Below, piece after piece: positions 1-12,441 of a stretch of 64,000 nucleotides of DNA. Position 1 is the first letter of the stretch. Each line of letters begins with the position of its first letter. The stretch is from Saccoglossus kowalevskii (taxonomy: Eukaryota > Hemichordata > Enteropneusta > Harrimaniidae), in NCBI RefSeq assembly GCF_000003605.2, contig NW_003151755.1:40840-104839 (forward strand). Direction: 5' to 3'. The position numbers and the translations under genes were made by a program. The notes under the pieces are model-generated. The model saw nothing but the letters and a program-made list of their open reading frames with translations, was not told the origin of the DNA and made no database searches.

Positions 1-258
1 ACCAGCTTTGGTCATCCTTACCAGCTTTGGTCATCCTTACCAGCTTTGGTCATCCTTACCAGCTTTGGTCATCCTTACCAGCTTTGGTCATCCTTACCAG
101 CTTTGGTCATCCTTACCAGCTTTGGTCATCCTTACCAGCTTTGGTCATCCTTACCAGCTTTGGTCATCCTTACCAGCTTTGGTCATCCTTACCAGCTTTG
201 GTCATCCTTACCAGCTTTGGTCATCCTTACCAGCTTTGGTCATCCTTACCAGCTTTGG
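1..258. repeat. 19-bp tandem repeat (minisatellite), left-truncated by window edge
   Basis: About 13.5 nearly identical copies of the 19-bp unit accagctttggtcatcctt run from the first base to about 258. The copies show almost no divergence, so the array is young or actively homogenised. It continues beyond the window on the left. Because three units make 57 bp, several frames stay open, but these repeat peptides are a by-product of the array and not a gene. Confidence 0.97.
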
Positions 259-271
259 ATTTCAATCTTTT

Positions 272-1656
272 TGACTCAATTACCATTACCAACTTTGTCT
301 TTCGGTCATTCACCACCATTATCAACTTTGATTTTTGATCATTTACCCCCATTACCAACTTTGTCCTTTGATCATTCACCACCATTACCAACTTTGTCTT
401 TTGATCATTCACCACCATTACCAACTTTGTCTTTTGATCATTCACCACCATTACCAACTTTGTCTTTTGATCATTCACCACCATTACCAACTTTGTCTTT
501 TAATCATTCACCACCATTAACAACTTTGTCTTTTGATCATTTACCACCATTACCAACTTTGTTTTTTGATCATTCACCACCATTACCAACTTTGTCTTTT
601 GATCATTCACCACCATTATCAACTTTGTCTTTTGATCATTCACCACCATTACCAAATTTGTCTTTTGATCATTTACCACCATTATCAACTTTGATTTTTG
701 ATCATTCACCACCATTACCAACTTTGTCTTTTGATCATTTACCACCATTACCAACTTTGTCCTTTGACCATTCACCACCATTACCAACTTTGTCTTTTGA
801 TCATTCACCACCATTACCAACTTTGTCTTTTGATCATTCACCACCATTACCAAATTTGTCTTTTGATCATTTACCACCATTATCAACTTTGATTTTTGAT
901 CATTCACCACCATTACCAACTTTGTCTTTTGATCATTTACCACCATTACCAACTTTGTCTTTTGATCATTCACCACCATCACCAATTTTGTCTTTTGATC
1001 ATTCACCACCATTACCAACTTTGTCTTTCGATCATTCACCACCATTACCAACTTTGTCTTTTGATCATTTACCACCATCACCAACTTTGTCTTTTGATCA
1101 TTCACCACCATTATCAACTTTGTATTTTGATCATTTACCACCATTACCAACTTTGATTTTTGATCATTCACCACCATTACCAACTTTGTCTTTTGATCAT
1201 TCACCACCATTACCAACTTTGTCTTTTGATCATTTACCACCATTATCAACTTTGATCATTCACCTCCATTAACAACTTTGTCTTTTGATCATTCACCACC
1301 ATTACCAACTTTGTCTTTTGATCATTCACCACCATTACCAAATTTGTCTTTTGATCATTTACCACCATTATCAACTTTGATTTTTGATCATTCACCACCA
1401 TTACCAACTTTGTCTTTTGATCATTTACCACCATTACCAACTTTGTCTTTTGATCATTCACCACCATCACCAACTTTGTCTTTTGATCATTCACCACCAT
1501 TACCAACTTTGTCTTTTGATCATTCACCACCATCACCAACTTTGTCTTTCGATCATTCATCACCATCACCAACTTTGTCTTTTGATCATTCACCACCATT
1601 ATCAACTTTGTATTTCGATCATTCACCACCATTACCAACTTTGTCTTTTGATCATT
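272..1656. repeat. 33-bp tandem repeat (minisatellite), about 42 copies
   Basis: The unit is 33 bp, built around ccattaccaactttgtc followed by ttttgatcattcacca. Units vary at a few fixed positions (ttacca/tcacca, caactttg/caaatttg, tgtctttt/tgattttt). Since 33 is 11 codons, long open frames occur on both strands: an 11-residue repeat containing DHSPPLPTLSF on + and one containing VVNDQKTKL on -. Most variants change the amino acid in every frame and no splice or start context is evident, so I treat it as non-coding. A unit near 1250 lacks 7 bp, which shifts the frame. Confidence 0.95.
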
Positions 1657-2321
1657 ATAAGAATTTTTTCCCATGTCATGATTATAGTTTCAACATTATG
1701 CTCTGCACATTAACATAAAAATAATATTATTTACTGTAAAGTCATTAATTAAGGTTTTTAAGTGAATTCTGCTAAGTTAAATCCATGTGAAATAACAATA
1801 GAACTCATTGTTTCTTTGCAAAGTAACTTAAAAATTTCTGAAAGCATTAAAATAGTGAAATTAAATGTCAGTGAAAATAAATGGTTTTATAGTACTAAAA
1901 GCAAATACTCATTGTCAACTAAAAATACACATTTTAAGCAAATACAAATGTAGCTATATACATAATATTTGTGCAATATATCCAAGGTGAGTATATCCCA
2001 TAATTCATTGGGGCATATGATAAATTCAGTTCAGGTGCCAACTTGTATATGGCATATTTTACTGCTATTCTCTTAACCTACGTAACCCAGTCATCTAGAG
2101 TTTATTATACACAGGTGTTCTTTGAGATAAGTGAGGCACTCATGACATAATTCCGCACAGATATGTTGTCCGTGTTACAACATAAAGTCACCATTAACAT
2201 TCTTCCTATCCGGACTATTTTTTATCAGTTCATTATTATAAAATATATAGACATTAATTTATCAGTTTATGATAGTTCAACTATAATCATGAGTTTATCG
2301 ACTTTTGTATGATGGGTCTTC
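1657..2321. other. No gene seen
   Basis: AT-rich unique-looking sequence. It holds only short chance open frames with no recognisable protein and no RNA gene that I can identify. Confidence 0.6.
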
Positions 2322-2884
2322 AGCTTCAATGTTGACTTTGTCGAGCCAAGCTTATCATATGAGTGATTGTTCGTCTGTGTCAATGTTTTACTTTTTTGAC
2401 ATTTTCGTGAAAACTACAATTCTAATTGATACTTGATGTATATGTACCTAGGGCAGATCTCTTAGGTTTGTTCATTTCGTGATGATATCTTCAATTCTCT
2501 AATTTTGATGAATATTTTTGTCATTTTTGGTAAAAAGTTATATATTCGATCTCTTGTTGAAAACCGCAAGTCTGATTGCTTTGTTATTATCTATAAAGGT
2601 ACTACATGTGGACCTCTCTCAGGTTTGTTCATTTCGTGATGATAACTTCAATTCTCTAATTTTGATGAATATTTTTGTTGTTTTTTTGGTAAAAAGTGAT
2701 ATTTTCGACTTCTTGTTGAAAATCGCAAGTCTGATTGCTTTGATACTACTGGTACATGTGTATATACATATAGGTACCTCAGGTACACTTCTCTCAGATT
2801 TGTTCATTTTCCAATGATATCTTCAGTTCTTTAATTGCAATGTGCATTGCTAATAGCATAGTTATTTCAGCCGAGAGGCTGCTT
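2322..2884 (-). mobile_element. Dispersed 0.57 kb non-autonomous element, copy 1 (diverged)
   Basis: It shares its start (agctt..gactttgtcgagc..agcttatcatatgag), its end (cagccgagaggctgctt) and its body with copies at 14969 and 39699. The body is a module of about 160 bp repeated three times, each holding ggtttgttcattt, gatatcttcaattctctaat and ttggtaaaaag. No protein is encoded. Strand is given by analogy to copy 2, whose poly-T at the left end implies an A-tailed element read on the - strand. Here the ends are diverged and no target duplication is visible. Confidence 0.75.
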
Positions 2885-5800
2885 GTTATTATTTAAATTT
2901 GCAAGCGATGCATTTAGACTGATTTTCAATGAGTCAAGTTTTGCAAGTCAGTGGAAATCAAAAATTTTAACTTTGGGGACATAAATATTTTTTATTTGCG
3001 CAACAGAAACTAACTCTAAGGTGTAACTCCAAGCCTGCATTATTATCAGGAAATGGTGAAAACAACACTTAGCATTCTGTTTTATACCTGGTAATCAACT
3101 ATAATGACAAATATTACACTTATTTTATTCAAAAATGGATGCCAGAGATTGAAGGGTTAGCACTTGAAGAGCAATTATCATATCATATTTTCCATGGAAA
3201 CAAGCATAAGAACCCCATCTCTTCAAAAAATGCATTTACATGAATGAATATACAGATTTACAAAATATAAAAAAATTTTTAGTTGCTGAAATCTCTTCAC
3301 CTTGGAGTGCCTCAATAATCAAACAGTGTATATCTGCATGGGATAAATATTAAACCCAAAGAAGTGCAATGACTATGGAACTTAACAGCAAACTACTTAG
3401 AATGACAGGAAGCGAAAAGGAAACATCAGTTTTCCTAATATAATATGATCTCTTTAATGCTTTCCATTTATTGACTCATCTGTCTAACAGGATGAATAGT
3501 TATGACTGATGATGCTGATCTCTATGGTTGCCAGGTAACAATACAAGTTATATTTCTAAAGTAGAGGAGTCACCGCATTTTGCATCACTGAATTTTTTAT
3601 GGATTTTTTTTTATTTCAGTAAAATACTGCTTTCTAAGTAAACGTTAATATAAAGCATAGTATTTTAGAAGAAATTTACAAAATATAATTTAATAACAAA
3701 TTTGTAAGGTTGTTTATATAATATGTTTTCCTCTGAATTTTGTTAGCAAGGAAGAAAATTTACTGAAAATCATTTGATGATATTTGTACAAAACAAATGT
3801 GACAGAAAACAGTTACAGGCTTCCTTTTAAAAAAAGCAACAATTCAACAATGCTCCTTTGAAGATTTTATATATTATTATTTTATCCATATTATTACTCA
3901 AAATTAAAATTATTTAATAAATTATTCATTACTACTAAGTGGCACAAAAAATGCAATGGGGCAATATGCACATGTTATCTTGTAAAAGGAGGATAAGCTG
4001 CTTGTAAAGTGTACTGTTATACTCTCATGGTATACCTCAGTTATGTGAACAATAGGGGATAAACTCCTACTTAAACACACTCTTTACATAACAGTACATT
4101 CGCTTTTTGTGTGGTCATACAGCTTAACAAAAGTAGCTGGAGGTGCATCATGGGAGTACTGCCATGTTGTATCATTAATAAAAGTAGCATTGGTAAAATT
4201 TTATGGATCTGGAAAAAATTTGTAACTGCTGTGTATGGTGATATAATCATGTCTTTTAATTGCATTTTTAGTCGCTTTTCAGACGTCGTCTGAAAACCGA
4301 AACTTGTATGTTTTGACCTCTGTACATGCGTCTGTGCCATCTCCACATGTATCTCGACATGCCTTGACCAATCACATTCAAACCTCACAAATAAATCACA
4401 TAACTTGAACAACATCTATTTGTTTCATGAACCAATTCAAGATGGCCGAATGACAGCTATTTTTTTGCTAAAAATTCATCAAAATCGGATCTTGGTTGTG
4501 TATGGATGGACGAATTGTGTTCAAACTTGGTACATTCATTGGGAATTGGGGTGTTAATGCACATTATTTTGTTTTTCAGATTAAATTCAATATGACAAAC
4601 TGGTCTTCTAGAGCCATATCTCTAACATTCTCTTACTTTTTATTTTCAAACTTATATATTTCTTAAACTTGAGAATTCATAGGGACTACATGTATATAAT
4701 ACAAATACATGTTTTCTCTTCAAAAAACAATTTGAGTAATAAAATTGCAAGTATGTCGTTGTGACATAAAATTGTATATCTATTAACGCACCAAAACGGG
4801 ATGTTGAGTGTATCGTAAACGAATGTATAGTCATGTGCCGGAGGGTTACCATTAGCCTGCCGACGGGTGGTCTATATTGGTATTAGCCTGACGACGGGAT
4901 GTCTTTTGGTATCGTTGCCTCAAGGCACATTAATACCCAGTCCAGTAATAATATTATTTCATACAATACTTTCAACAAGCAATGTGTATTGTTTAAAGTT
5001 GATTTTATGGTTTTAAAGACCCAGGTGGTTGTCACTGGGATTAGTGTCAATTGTTTTTCGTCATTCATTCTTTTTGTTCGTAAACAATGAGATACTGTAT
5101 TTACTGATTGATTTTCACTTTTTGATGATTTGATGTGAAAGTCACTTACATTTAGTGACGTACCCTTTCCCAAGAGAAACTGCTACAAACAAAATTTATG
5201 ATTTCCACTGACTCGCGAAATTTGTCTCTTCGGAATTAAAACGTTTTAAGGTACATGACTTTTGTTTACAATCACAACAATTTTACTCTGTCATCAAATG
5301 TAAAAACAATTATGTTGTCTATGACGCAGTAAACACTGAAAGTAAGCGGTTCACAGTGTTCAACGTTAAAAGAAATAGTTTGTTGTTGGGTTTCATTCAC
5401 ATGATTTTAATGGACGTAGTTATAACATCTGCTTCAGTAATAGGCAAACGGCGGAGACACCACAATAGCTGCTGAACCACTGGCTTTTACGAACATAATA
5501 GTCTAGTAGGAAATACTTCTGTTGACTGAGTAGCGATGTTTGCTCGTGTCAAACTTGTTTATCCATTGGAACTTTATCTCCGGTAGAACACTTTAAATTC
5601 CATATATGCAGACAATATACCATTATTTCAGTGCTTTTTGGGTCATCACCTGCGATAAGCGGTGCCAGTGTACCTGAATCTTGCCAAAAAGTGTCTGACT
5701 TCTGACAGGTAACATGAGTGGAACCAATATCCATGGTGCTTGTCCACAAGTTTCCGATATTTTGTTTCGAGTACCTTACTAAGTGTGTCCTCTTCATGCT

Positions 5801-6519
5801 AGTCTAGTCATTTACATGTTCAGACATTGACATCAAGAAACAAATTTATGAAACTATTTGAAGTTCTCCTTTCAGGCATATAAGTTTGTATTCCCTTAAT
5901 TTTTGTGAAGTTGCTGTTTTGAGCAAGTGATCTTCAAAAATAAGACAGAGGCATAAATTCACGCAAAAGAAATTAAACATTTTTAGGGATGGTCCAATAT
6001 TTAAAAAAGGAATGAAAATTTTCATAACAATTTTAGAAAAAAAAGATTCAGAAAATACCAAACATCACCTGGTAAAAATTTTGCAAATCATATAAGTTGA
6101 TAAAGGATGACTGCCAATAATCATTGGCTGGCCTAACCAGCCAATCACAGCTCACATATGTGTTTACTTGCTTCAATGAATTTTTTAATGTTTAATGTAA
6201 TGTGGTTTTCCTAAGAGCGTGATATACTTTGGACTTTGTATTTTCGCTGCTGAGTTTAATTGATTGTTAATTTTATAATGGTCTTTAACGCATTGTTGTA
6301 AGAATGGAATAAACGGACTATAGCTACTTCCTTTATCAAAGTACTATTTTACAAAGTAAACATTATTTTAGTGTAAGCATTGACCTGAATTCATTTGTTA
6401 GGCCACACTGTGCCAAGGAATGCAGTCTTTCATGTAATTATTTTTTTTACTAACCTTGTTTCATTAAACGTTCAAATTCTAAATTATATGAACCCAAAAA
6501 AAATACTGTCATAAAACTA
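2885..6519. other. No gene seen
   Basis: AT-rich sequence with short chance open frames only. At 4851 and 4882 two copies of a segment starting attagcctg lie 31 bp apart. A CpG-bearing stretch near 4850-5500 has no supported exon. Nothing else was recognised. Confidence 0.55.
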
Positions 6520-6872
6520 CAGGGTCCAGAGCGTTGGAAAAATCTTTTGAAAATCTTTGCATTTTTTGAGGTCTGGGAAGTCTTTGAGTTGTCTTTAAAT
6601 TACAGGAAAAATAAAAAAAAGTTTTTAAATTTCTTCATAGTTATTTTAGAAAGGCCTGTTGGTCAGAGTTTGAACCTTGAAAGTAAGTCTTCATGGCTAT
6701 GAACTTGTAAATAAATTATTGTTTTTGTACACATATGAACTGCTATTTTGAACTTTGATGATGATGTTGGCCTCAATTAAGGGTCAAAGTGTCTGGGAAA
6801 AATGCATGAAATTTTGGGAAAAGGTCTGGAAAAGTCTGGAAAATCATTTGGCTATTGGTGCTATGGACCCTG
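6520..6872. mobile_element. hAT-like MITE candidate, 353 bp
   Basis: The ends form an imperfect terminal inverted repeat: CAGGGTCCAGAGC at the left and gctatggaccctg at the right, whose complement is CAGGGTCCATAGC. CAGGG is typical of hAT-superfamily termini. The interior is AT-rich with repeated 'ggtctggaaaa' type words and encodes nothing. The flanks share only a partial duplication (aacta), so an 8-bp target duplication is not proven. Confidence 0.5.
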
Positions 6873-7257
6873 AACTATGCATTAATGAAAAAAAACATTT
6901 GCACATTTTGAAAAAGTCATAACAAGTATGTAAAAATTAAAAGATAATGTTTAATTTACTTATTACTTTTTGACCTCTGACCCATAAGAGTGTCGCCATC
7001 TTATACTGGTACTTACATCTCAAGATAAGATTGACAGATTTTATCCCAACAAACAGATTTTACAACCACAGATAATGACACCATGACTGCATTTTGGATA
7101 AAATGATTGTATTTTTAGTAAGCAGTTGGTGTACACTTTGAATATTAAAATCATCTTTCCATTTTTCTTATGACATAATTGCTCCCAAGATGAGTGTAAT
7201 GGTATAGGAAATTCACCCACTTTTGAAGTCCTCAATTTTGTTGGTCGAACACCAACA
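6873..7257. other. No gene seen
   Basis: AT-rich sequence without recognisable genes or repeats. Confidence 0.5.
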
Positions 7258-7280
7258 GGGGGGGGGGGGGGGGGGGGGGG
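7258..7280. repeat. Poly-G run, 23 bases
   Basis: An uninterrupted run of 23 G in AT-rich surroundings. Such runs can form G-quadruplexes and are also prone to length errors in sequencing, so its exact length is uncertain. A C run lies nearby at about 7643-7655. Confidence 0.9.
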
Positions 7281-8214
7281 AATTTTAGAAAATTAATTAT
7301 TTTGCTTCTACTCACTGTTGTCAGTTATTCACCAATCAAAAATTCTTTGCCAGGTCCAGTAACCCAAACTAAGTTCGAGAGCACTATTAGATGCAACAGG
7401 TGGTTGTTATACATGCTTTGATGTAAGTAGTGCAAAATGAAGGTTTCATATACTTGTTGGTTTCAGTAAAGTGCATGTGTGCTTGGCAAATGTACATAAA
7501 TAATAATAACATTTGATGTCAATATGATGATGCTTCTTTTGTGATATCATTAGTTGTTTACAAAGTAGCAAATAAAAACGTACGACTGGTAACCGGCAAT
7601 GGTCCCGAAAGTAAATTGCAAATGTTTTCACAATAAAGTAAACACCCCCCCCCCCATTTCCAAGCAATCCAAGCACTGATATTTACTCAGCTTCCTACTG
7701 ATGATTCTAAAAGTTTGTATTCACGAAAAACCGCTACCAGTAATCTTGATTTGCATCGACTGAGTCATTGACTGAAAAGTGTAATCAGTGTTCATAATAT
7801 ACATACCATGACCCACATGTCGTGACAAAACTGCTTGTGACACCACCATAGGCTACGTAAAGATATGGTCATTGGAGAGACGTTACTCACACAAAGTGTG
7901 GTTGAAATGTGCGCATCCCAATACCAGATAAAAAAAGTTGATTCTTGCTCTACAGGCCTTTCTTTTTCTACTGAACAAGGTTTTCATAAATAAGTATAGA
8001 ATATTTTGTTATTAATTAACAGTTGTGTTTTACATAAATATTGGTTTAAATAAATCCTAACATCACTTTAATAGTTTGACTGATCACAATAAATGTGACA
8101 AATATGTTTATCAACTAATTATACAAAGCTTAATTATGCTACTAATGAATCCTCTTTATTCGCTGTGTTTGATTCAGACAGTGAATTAAATTTGATTTCA
8201 ATGTAATGCAAGGA
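7281..8214. other. No gene seen
   Basis: Unique-looking AT-rich sequence. It includes a short poly-C run near 7643-7655. No supported coding region or RNA gene. Confidence 0.5.
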
Positions 8215-9325
8215 TTATAAGCAGTCCATCTCAGTTGCACTGTGTCAGTAAGCAGTGCTTCTCAGTTGCACTGCGTCAGTAAGCAGTCCATCTCAGTTGC
8301 ACTGCGTCGGTAAGCAGTCCATCTCAGTTGCACTGTGTCGGTAAGCAGTCCATCTCAGTTGCACTGTGTCGGTAAGCAGTCCATCTCAGTTGCACTGCGT
8401 CAGTAAGCAGTCCATCTCAGTTTCACTGCATCCGTAAGCAGTCCATCTCAGTTGCACTGCGTCAGTAAGCAGTCCATCTTGGTTGCCCTGGGACAGGTAA
8501 GCAGTCCATCTCAGTTTCACTGCATCAGTAAGCAGTCCATCTCAGTTGCACTGTGTCGGTAAGCAGTCCATCTCAGTTGCACTGTGTCGGTAAGCAGTCC
8601 ATCTCAGTTGCACTGCGTCAGTAAGCAGTCCATCTCAGTTTCACTGCATCCGTAAGCAGTCCATCTCAGTTGCACTGCGTCAGTAAGCAGTCCATCTTGG
8701 TTGCCCTGGGACAGGTAAGCAGTCCATCTCAGTTTCACTGCATCAGTAAGCAGTCCATCTCAGTTGCACTGCGTCAGTAAGCAGTCCATCTTGGTTGCCC
8801 TGGGACAGGTAAGCAGTCCATCTCAGTTGCACTGTGTCAGTAAGCAGTCCATCTCAGTTGCACTGCATCAGTAAGTAGTCCATCTCAGTTGCACTGCGTC
8901 AGTAAGCAGTCCATCTCAGTTGCACTGCGTCGGTAAGCAGTCCATCTCAGTTGCACTGCGTCGGTAAGCAGTCCATCTCAGTTGCACTGTGTCGGTAAGC
9001 AGTCCATCTCAGTTGCACTGTGTCAGTAAGCAGTGCATCTCAGTTGCACTGTGTCCGTAAGCAGTCCATCTCAGTTGCACTGCATCAGTAAGTAGTCCAT
9101 CTCAGTTGCACTGTGTCAGTAAGCAGTCCATCTCAATTGCACTGCGTCAGTAAGCAATCCATCTCGGTTGCCCTGGGACAGGTAAACAGTCCATCTCCAC
9201 TACGGGCTGCACTGCGTCAGTAAACAGTTCATCTCGGTTGCCCTGGGACAGGTAAGCAGTCCATTTCCACTATGGGCTGCACTGCATCAGTAAGCAGTCC
9301 ATTTTGGTTTCACAGGGTCAGTAAG
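8215..9325. repeat. 31-bp tandem repeat (minisatellite), about 35 copies
   Basis: The unit is 31 bp and contains gtaagcagtccatctcag and ttgcactgcgtca. A variant unit contains ttggttgccctgggacag. Higher-order structure is visible: a block of units at about 8421-8550 reappears in the same order at about 8638-8770. Unit boundaries read cag|gtaag or cggtaag, so most units resemble a 5' splice site. The right end (from about 9170) is degenerate. Confidence 0.96.
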
Positions 9326-12239
9326 CACTATCAAGATAACCTCACAATACCTTTTAACTCAACTGATGGTCTAAACATTAGTAGAATAATAATGACTTGA
9401 AAACAATGGATTGTTTGTTAGATGGTGGTAAATCGTGTGGCGTTGACTAATGGGGTTGACCTGAGGTGAGGTACACCAACTTAATTACTCTATGTAGTAG
9501 ATGCTCAATGAATGATTTCTAATCCTCTGCAATAAATCAAGTAATATTAACTTTGTGAGCTCAATCTTTTTGTTGTAAATATAGTAATTATCAAAAAGTG
9601 ATGCTATGGTGTTGGTTGACTGGATCCAAGGCTGACTGGTGATGTCATGGACTGTCATAAGTATTTCATTACAATAACACAGGATATGTGGTTGAGTGGT
9701 TATTCATGTATAAACTGTCTATGTTTGGTATACCTGTACCACATCGGATTAGATAAGAATTACGTGCTTGACTATTAAATCCTCCTGTATATGTGTATAT
9801 CTTAGAGACGTCACATGAATTAAAACTTCCAAGGATTAGCTTTTTTTCATGTATGATACATGTACATTATACATTTTGTTTTTCTGTAAGAGAAGTATTA
9901 AAATAAGAAAATGCAGGAAGATAACTACATGATACATTGTATGTGATTCTGTGTAGTGTGCTTCAGCCAATCAAATACCTGTACGGCAAAGTTTTTGTTG
10001 GCTTTTACCAGTAGTGCAGTGTTTATGTTTGATGCAAATGTTTTTACTGTGAGCTTCTCCCATGATTCAAAAGAATGATAACGTTAAAAATTTACATATG
10101 TTCATGTTCATGTTCATATTTTGAAATATTTGTTGAAAATTAAATTTGTTTATCATCAATCCATTCAGTTTTACCATGAGATTTATTTAACCCACTGTTC
10201 ATAAAAATGACTTCAGTTACTAAGAACAACACTGCTGAAATATACTAATAAACATCACCATGGCAACCAGTCCCTAATATATAGCTCTTATAAAAATCAT
10301 TTTTAAGTATAAAAATACTTAGCAGGTCTGATCTGTGTACAACTGTGTACAAGTCTTGAAGAACATTTGAATAGTTAGACTTCAAAATTAGTGTATTTTT
10401 TGTATGTCACTGTAATTTATCAAAGCTGGTTTGAAAATCAAACAAGTTCAATCTTGTTCTTTGGCTTTTGTTTTTTGTGCTTGTCTTGGTGTTTCTGCAT
10501 GCATGTTTTTTTCTTCTGCTCTTTTCTAGTCCCATCTCCTCAGGGGAATTTGTGTGAGTGTTAAACTGAATGAATAAATAAATAAATAAATAAATAATTA
10601 AATTGAGGAAATGAATGAATAAGACTTTATAATACCATAAAATTACCTCCATGGACTTAATACCTACTTTTTGTCTGAGTTGCTAAGTCTTGTAAATGAA
10701 GACAATGTGTTGATCAGATCTATGCGTAGTTTTGGTGATTCTTGTCTGTAGAAATGATGTTTAAATCACAGGATTGGATTAACAGCTTCCATTCAATTCA
10801 TTGAAATAGTTGACACTAATCTTAGTTCTAAGCTGAGAGGTCTGTCACACATTATACACAGGTAATATAGTTGCATGGTACACTAGGCACTATCTGTACA
10901 GCTCTTACATTTACTACCTTCACTCCCTCATTGTTAGTTAGGTTTGTCATTTGACCTTGAAGGTCATTCTCTTTTATCTCTGACATAAATTCTTGCATAT
11001 GTTGAACACATCATTCAAATTTTTGATACTATAGAACTGTTACTGAACAGTCGTGTAGCAATTTTGCCATCACTGTCATGTTTTGATTGCCAAAGTCAAC
11101 TTTATAATGTCACCATTCACAAACTAAACCTACATAATTACTTCCATTTTATTTTTATTTTTTCAACAATTTGGAAAATGTTTCACCTAAATTTTGGCGA
11201 TAATGATAATGTGTTTGAAGGGTTAAAACAGATCAGATTTTAATAATGTATTTAAACATGTTATTTAATTTTATTCTTTTATTTACAAATGACAGATAAA
11301 AAAAATTATGGTCACAAAACAACTTTTTGCCCCAAAACTTCGTCAAAACTACATAAAAGTTATTTTTTGGTTTGTTCTTATTGTAAAAATATAATGTCAC
11401 ATCTAAAAAGTTGTGTTGGTGTTGTTTGTCACAAATTAATGCTTTATCGTGGTTTTCAAAATTTGCCATTTTTTTACAGTTTTTTTTTTTTTTAAAAAAA
11501 ACATGTTCTATGCTGGGTAAAGTACAAAATAATAATTATGTAACAATTTTTAAACCAAAAAAATTGTAATACATTTTCATCCCTATTTAATAGGTGCCAG
11601 TGAACGAATTATCTGTATCTGTGTACATTTCAATAACTTTTGGTGATTCGTTAATAATAAATTAAAATTACACTATAATTGAAGAAAGCAATTCAATAGA
11701 GAAATTATTAATAAAAAATTGATGCAGAAAATATCGACAACTATTCTAGTGGGAGTAAGATAACATGATGGCACAGCTGGAATGGCACAGTAATGCTAAT
11801 ATGTAATAAACACACTGAAATGAACTCTACATACATATCGAAGTAGTTGTCAGCGAGCAACAACTGCTTAAAGTACCAGGCGAGATTAAAGATCTTCTGA
11901 ACAATCTGAGTTTGTGACACGAACAATTGTCCATGGTTAGATCCAACCTGTATGCCTTCAACACCAGCTGACTGGTTTGTTTGACCACCGCTGACACATA
12001 ACTATCAAAAGAGTTGCAAGCTGAATACAAGAGTATTGAATTTATTGTAAAGGTAAACTACGCTCGGGTATTTAATTATTTCTATGGGGGGGTTGACTTT
12101 ATTTGACAATAGCTAGAAACTTAATGTGGTATAGGTCTATGTGCATGGAAGAATAGTATCAGGCCCATTTTCTGTAATAAGGGAAATTGAGAGCAGGTCA
12201 TATGCTGATGCCTTGTGTTATTGTTATGTAAAGTATTGT
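9326..12239. other. No gene seen; short AAAT microsatellite
   Basis: AT-rich sequence with chance open frames only. A short tetranucleotide run (aaat/ataa) sits at about 10571-10598. Homopolymer runs occur near 11480-11510. Nothing here was recognised as a gene. Confidence 0.55.
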
Positions 12240-12279
12240 AGACTCTGCTGGTGGTTTGAGTATTGGCACTGGTGCAGGA

Positions 12280-12401
12280 AGCGTATTACTACAAACATGG
12301 CTCTCTAAAACGGGGCCTTGCCACTTCCTGTGTGTTTGTCCAATTGTGCGAACTCGTATGTTCCGTTGTTTACCGTGTTGCTGTAGTGCATTGACATTGC
12401 A
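12280..12401 (+). promoter_or_regulatory. Candidate promoter/5' UTR of the supervillin-like gene
   Basis: This short stretch is richer in CpG than its surroundings and carries two ETS-type GGAA cores, caggaagcg near 12276 and acttcctgtg near 12326. It lies directly before the candidate first coding exon. Two upstream ATGs (near 12297 and 12358) would form short upstream reading frames if they are inside the transcript. The transcription start is not determined. This is inference from composition and position. Confidence 0.3.
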
Positions 12402-12441
12402 ATGTCGGAGCAGACACGAGACAGCGATGCTAAAGAGCCAG
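12402..12441 (+). CDS. SVIL: Candidate first coding exon of the supervillin-like gene
   Basis: An ATG with G at -3 and an in-frame TAG 18 bases upstream opens 13 codons, MSEQTRDSDAKEP, and is followed by a donor (ccag|gtaggg). One base is left over. The exon at 29716 begins with two bases completing a codon, so the phases match and the join reads KEP-E-PGSPSSARRRE, a hydrophilic run in keeping with the rest of the protein. The phase match alone has a one in three chance of being accidental, and the N-terminus does not resemble vertebrate supervillin. A rival start lies at 21491. Transcript reads would settle it. Confidence 0.42.

Noticed and set aside
46-1718. Long open frames on both strands over the satellites (up to about 400 codons)
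   Set aside because: They are by-products of repeat lengths divisible by three (33 bp, 3 x 19 bp). All share repeat peptides, variants are not biased to synonymous sites, and no splice or start context supports a gene.
8215-9325. Possible CRISPR-like array
   Set aside because: The units are directly adjacent with no unique spacers, and the DNA is eukaryotic. The same holds for the other arrays.
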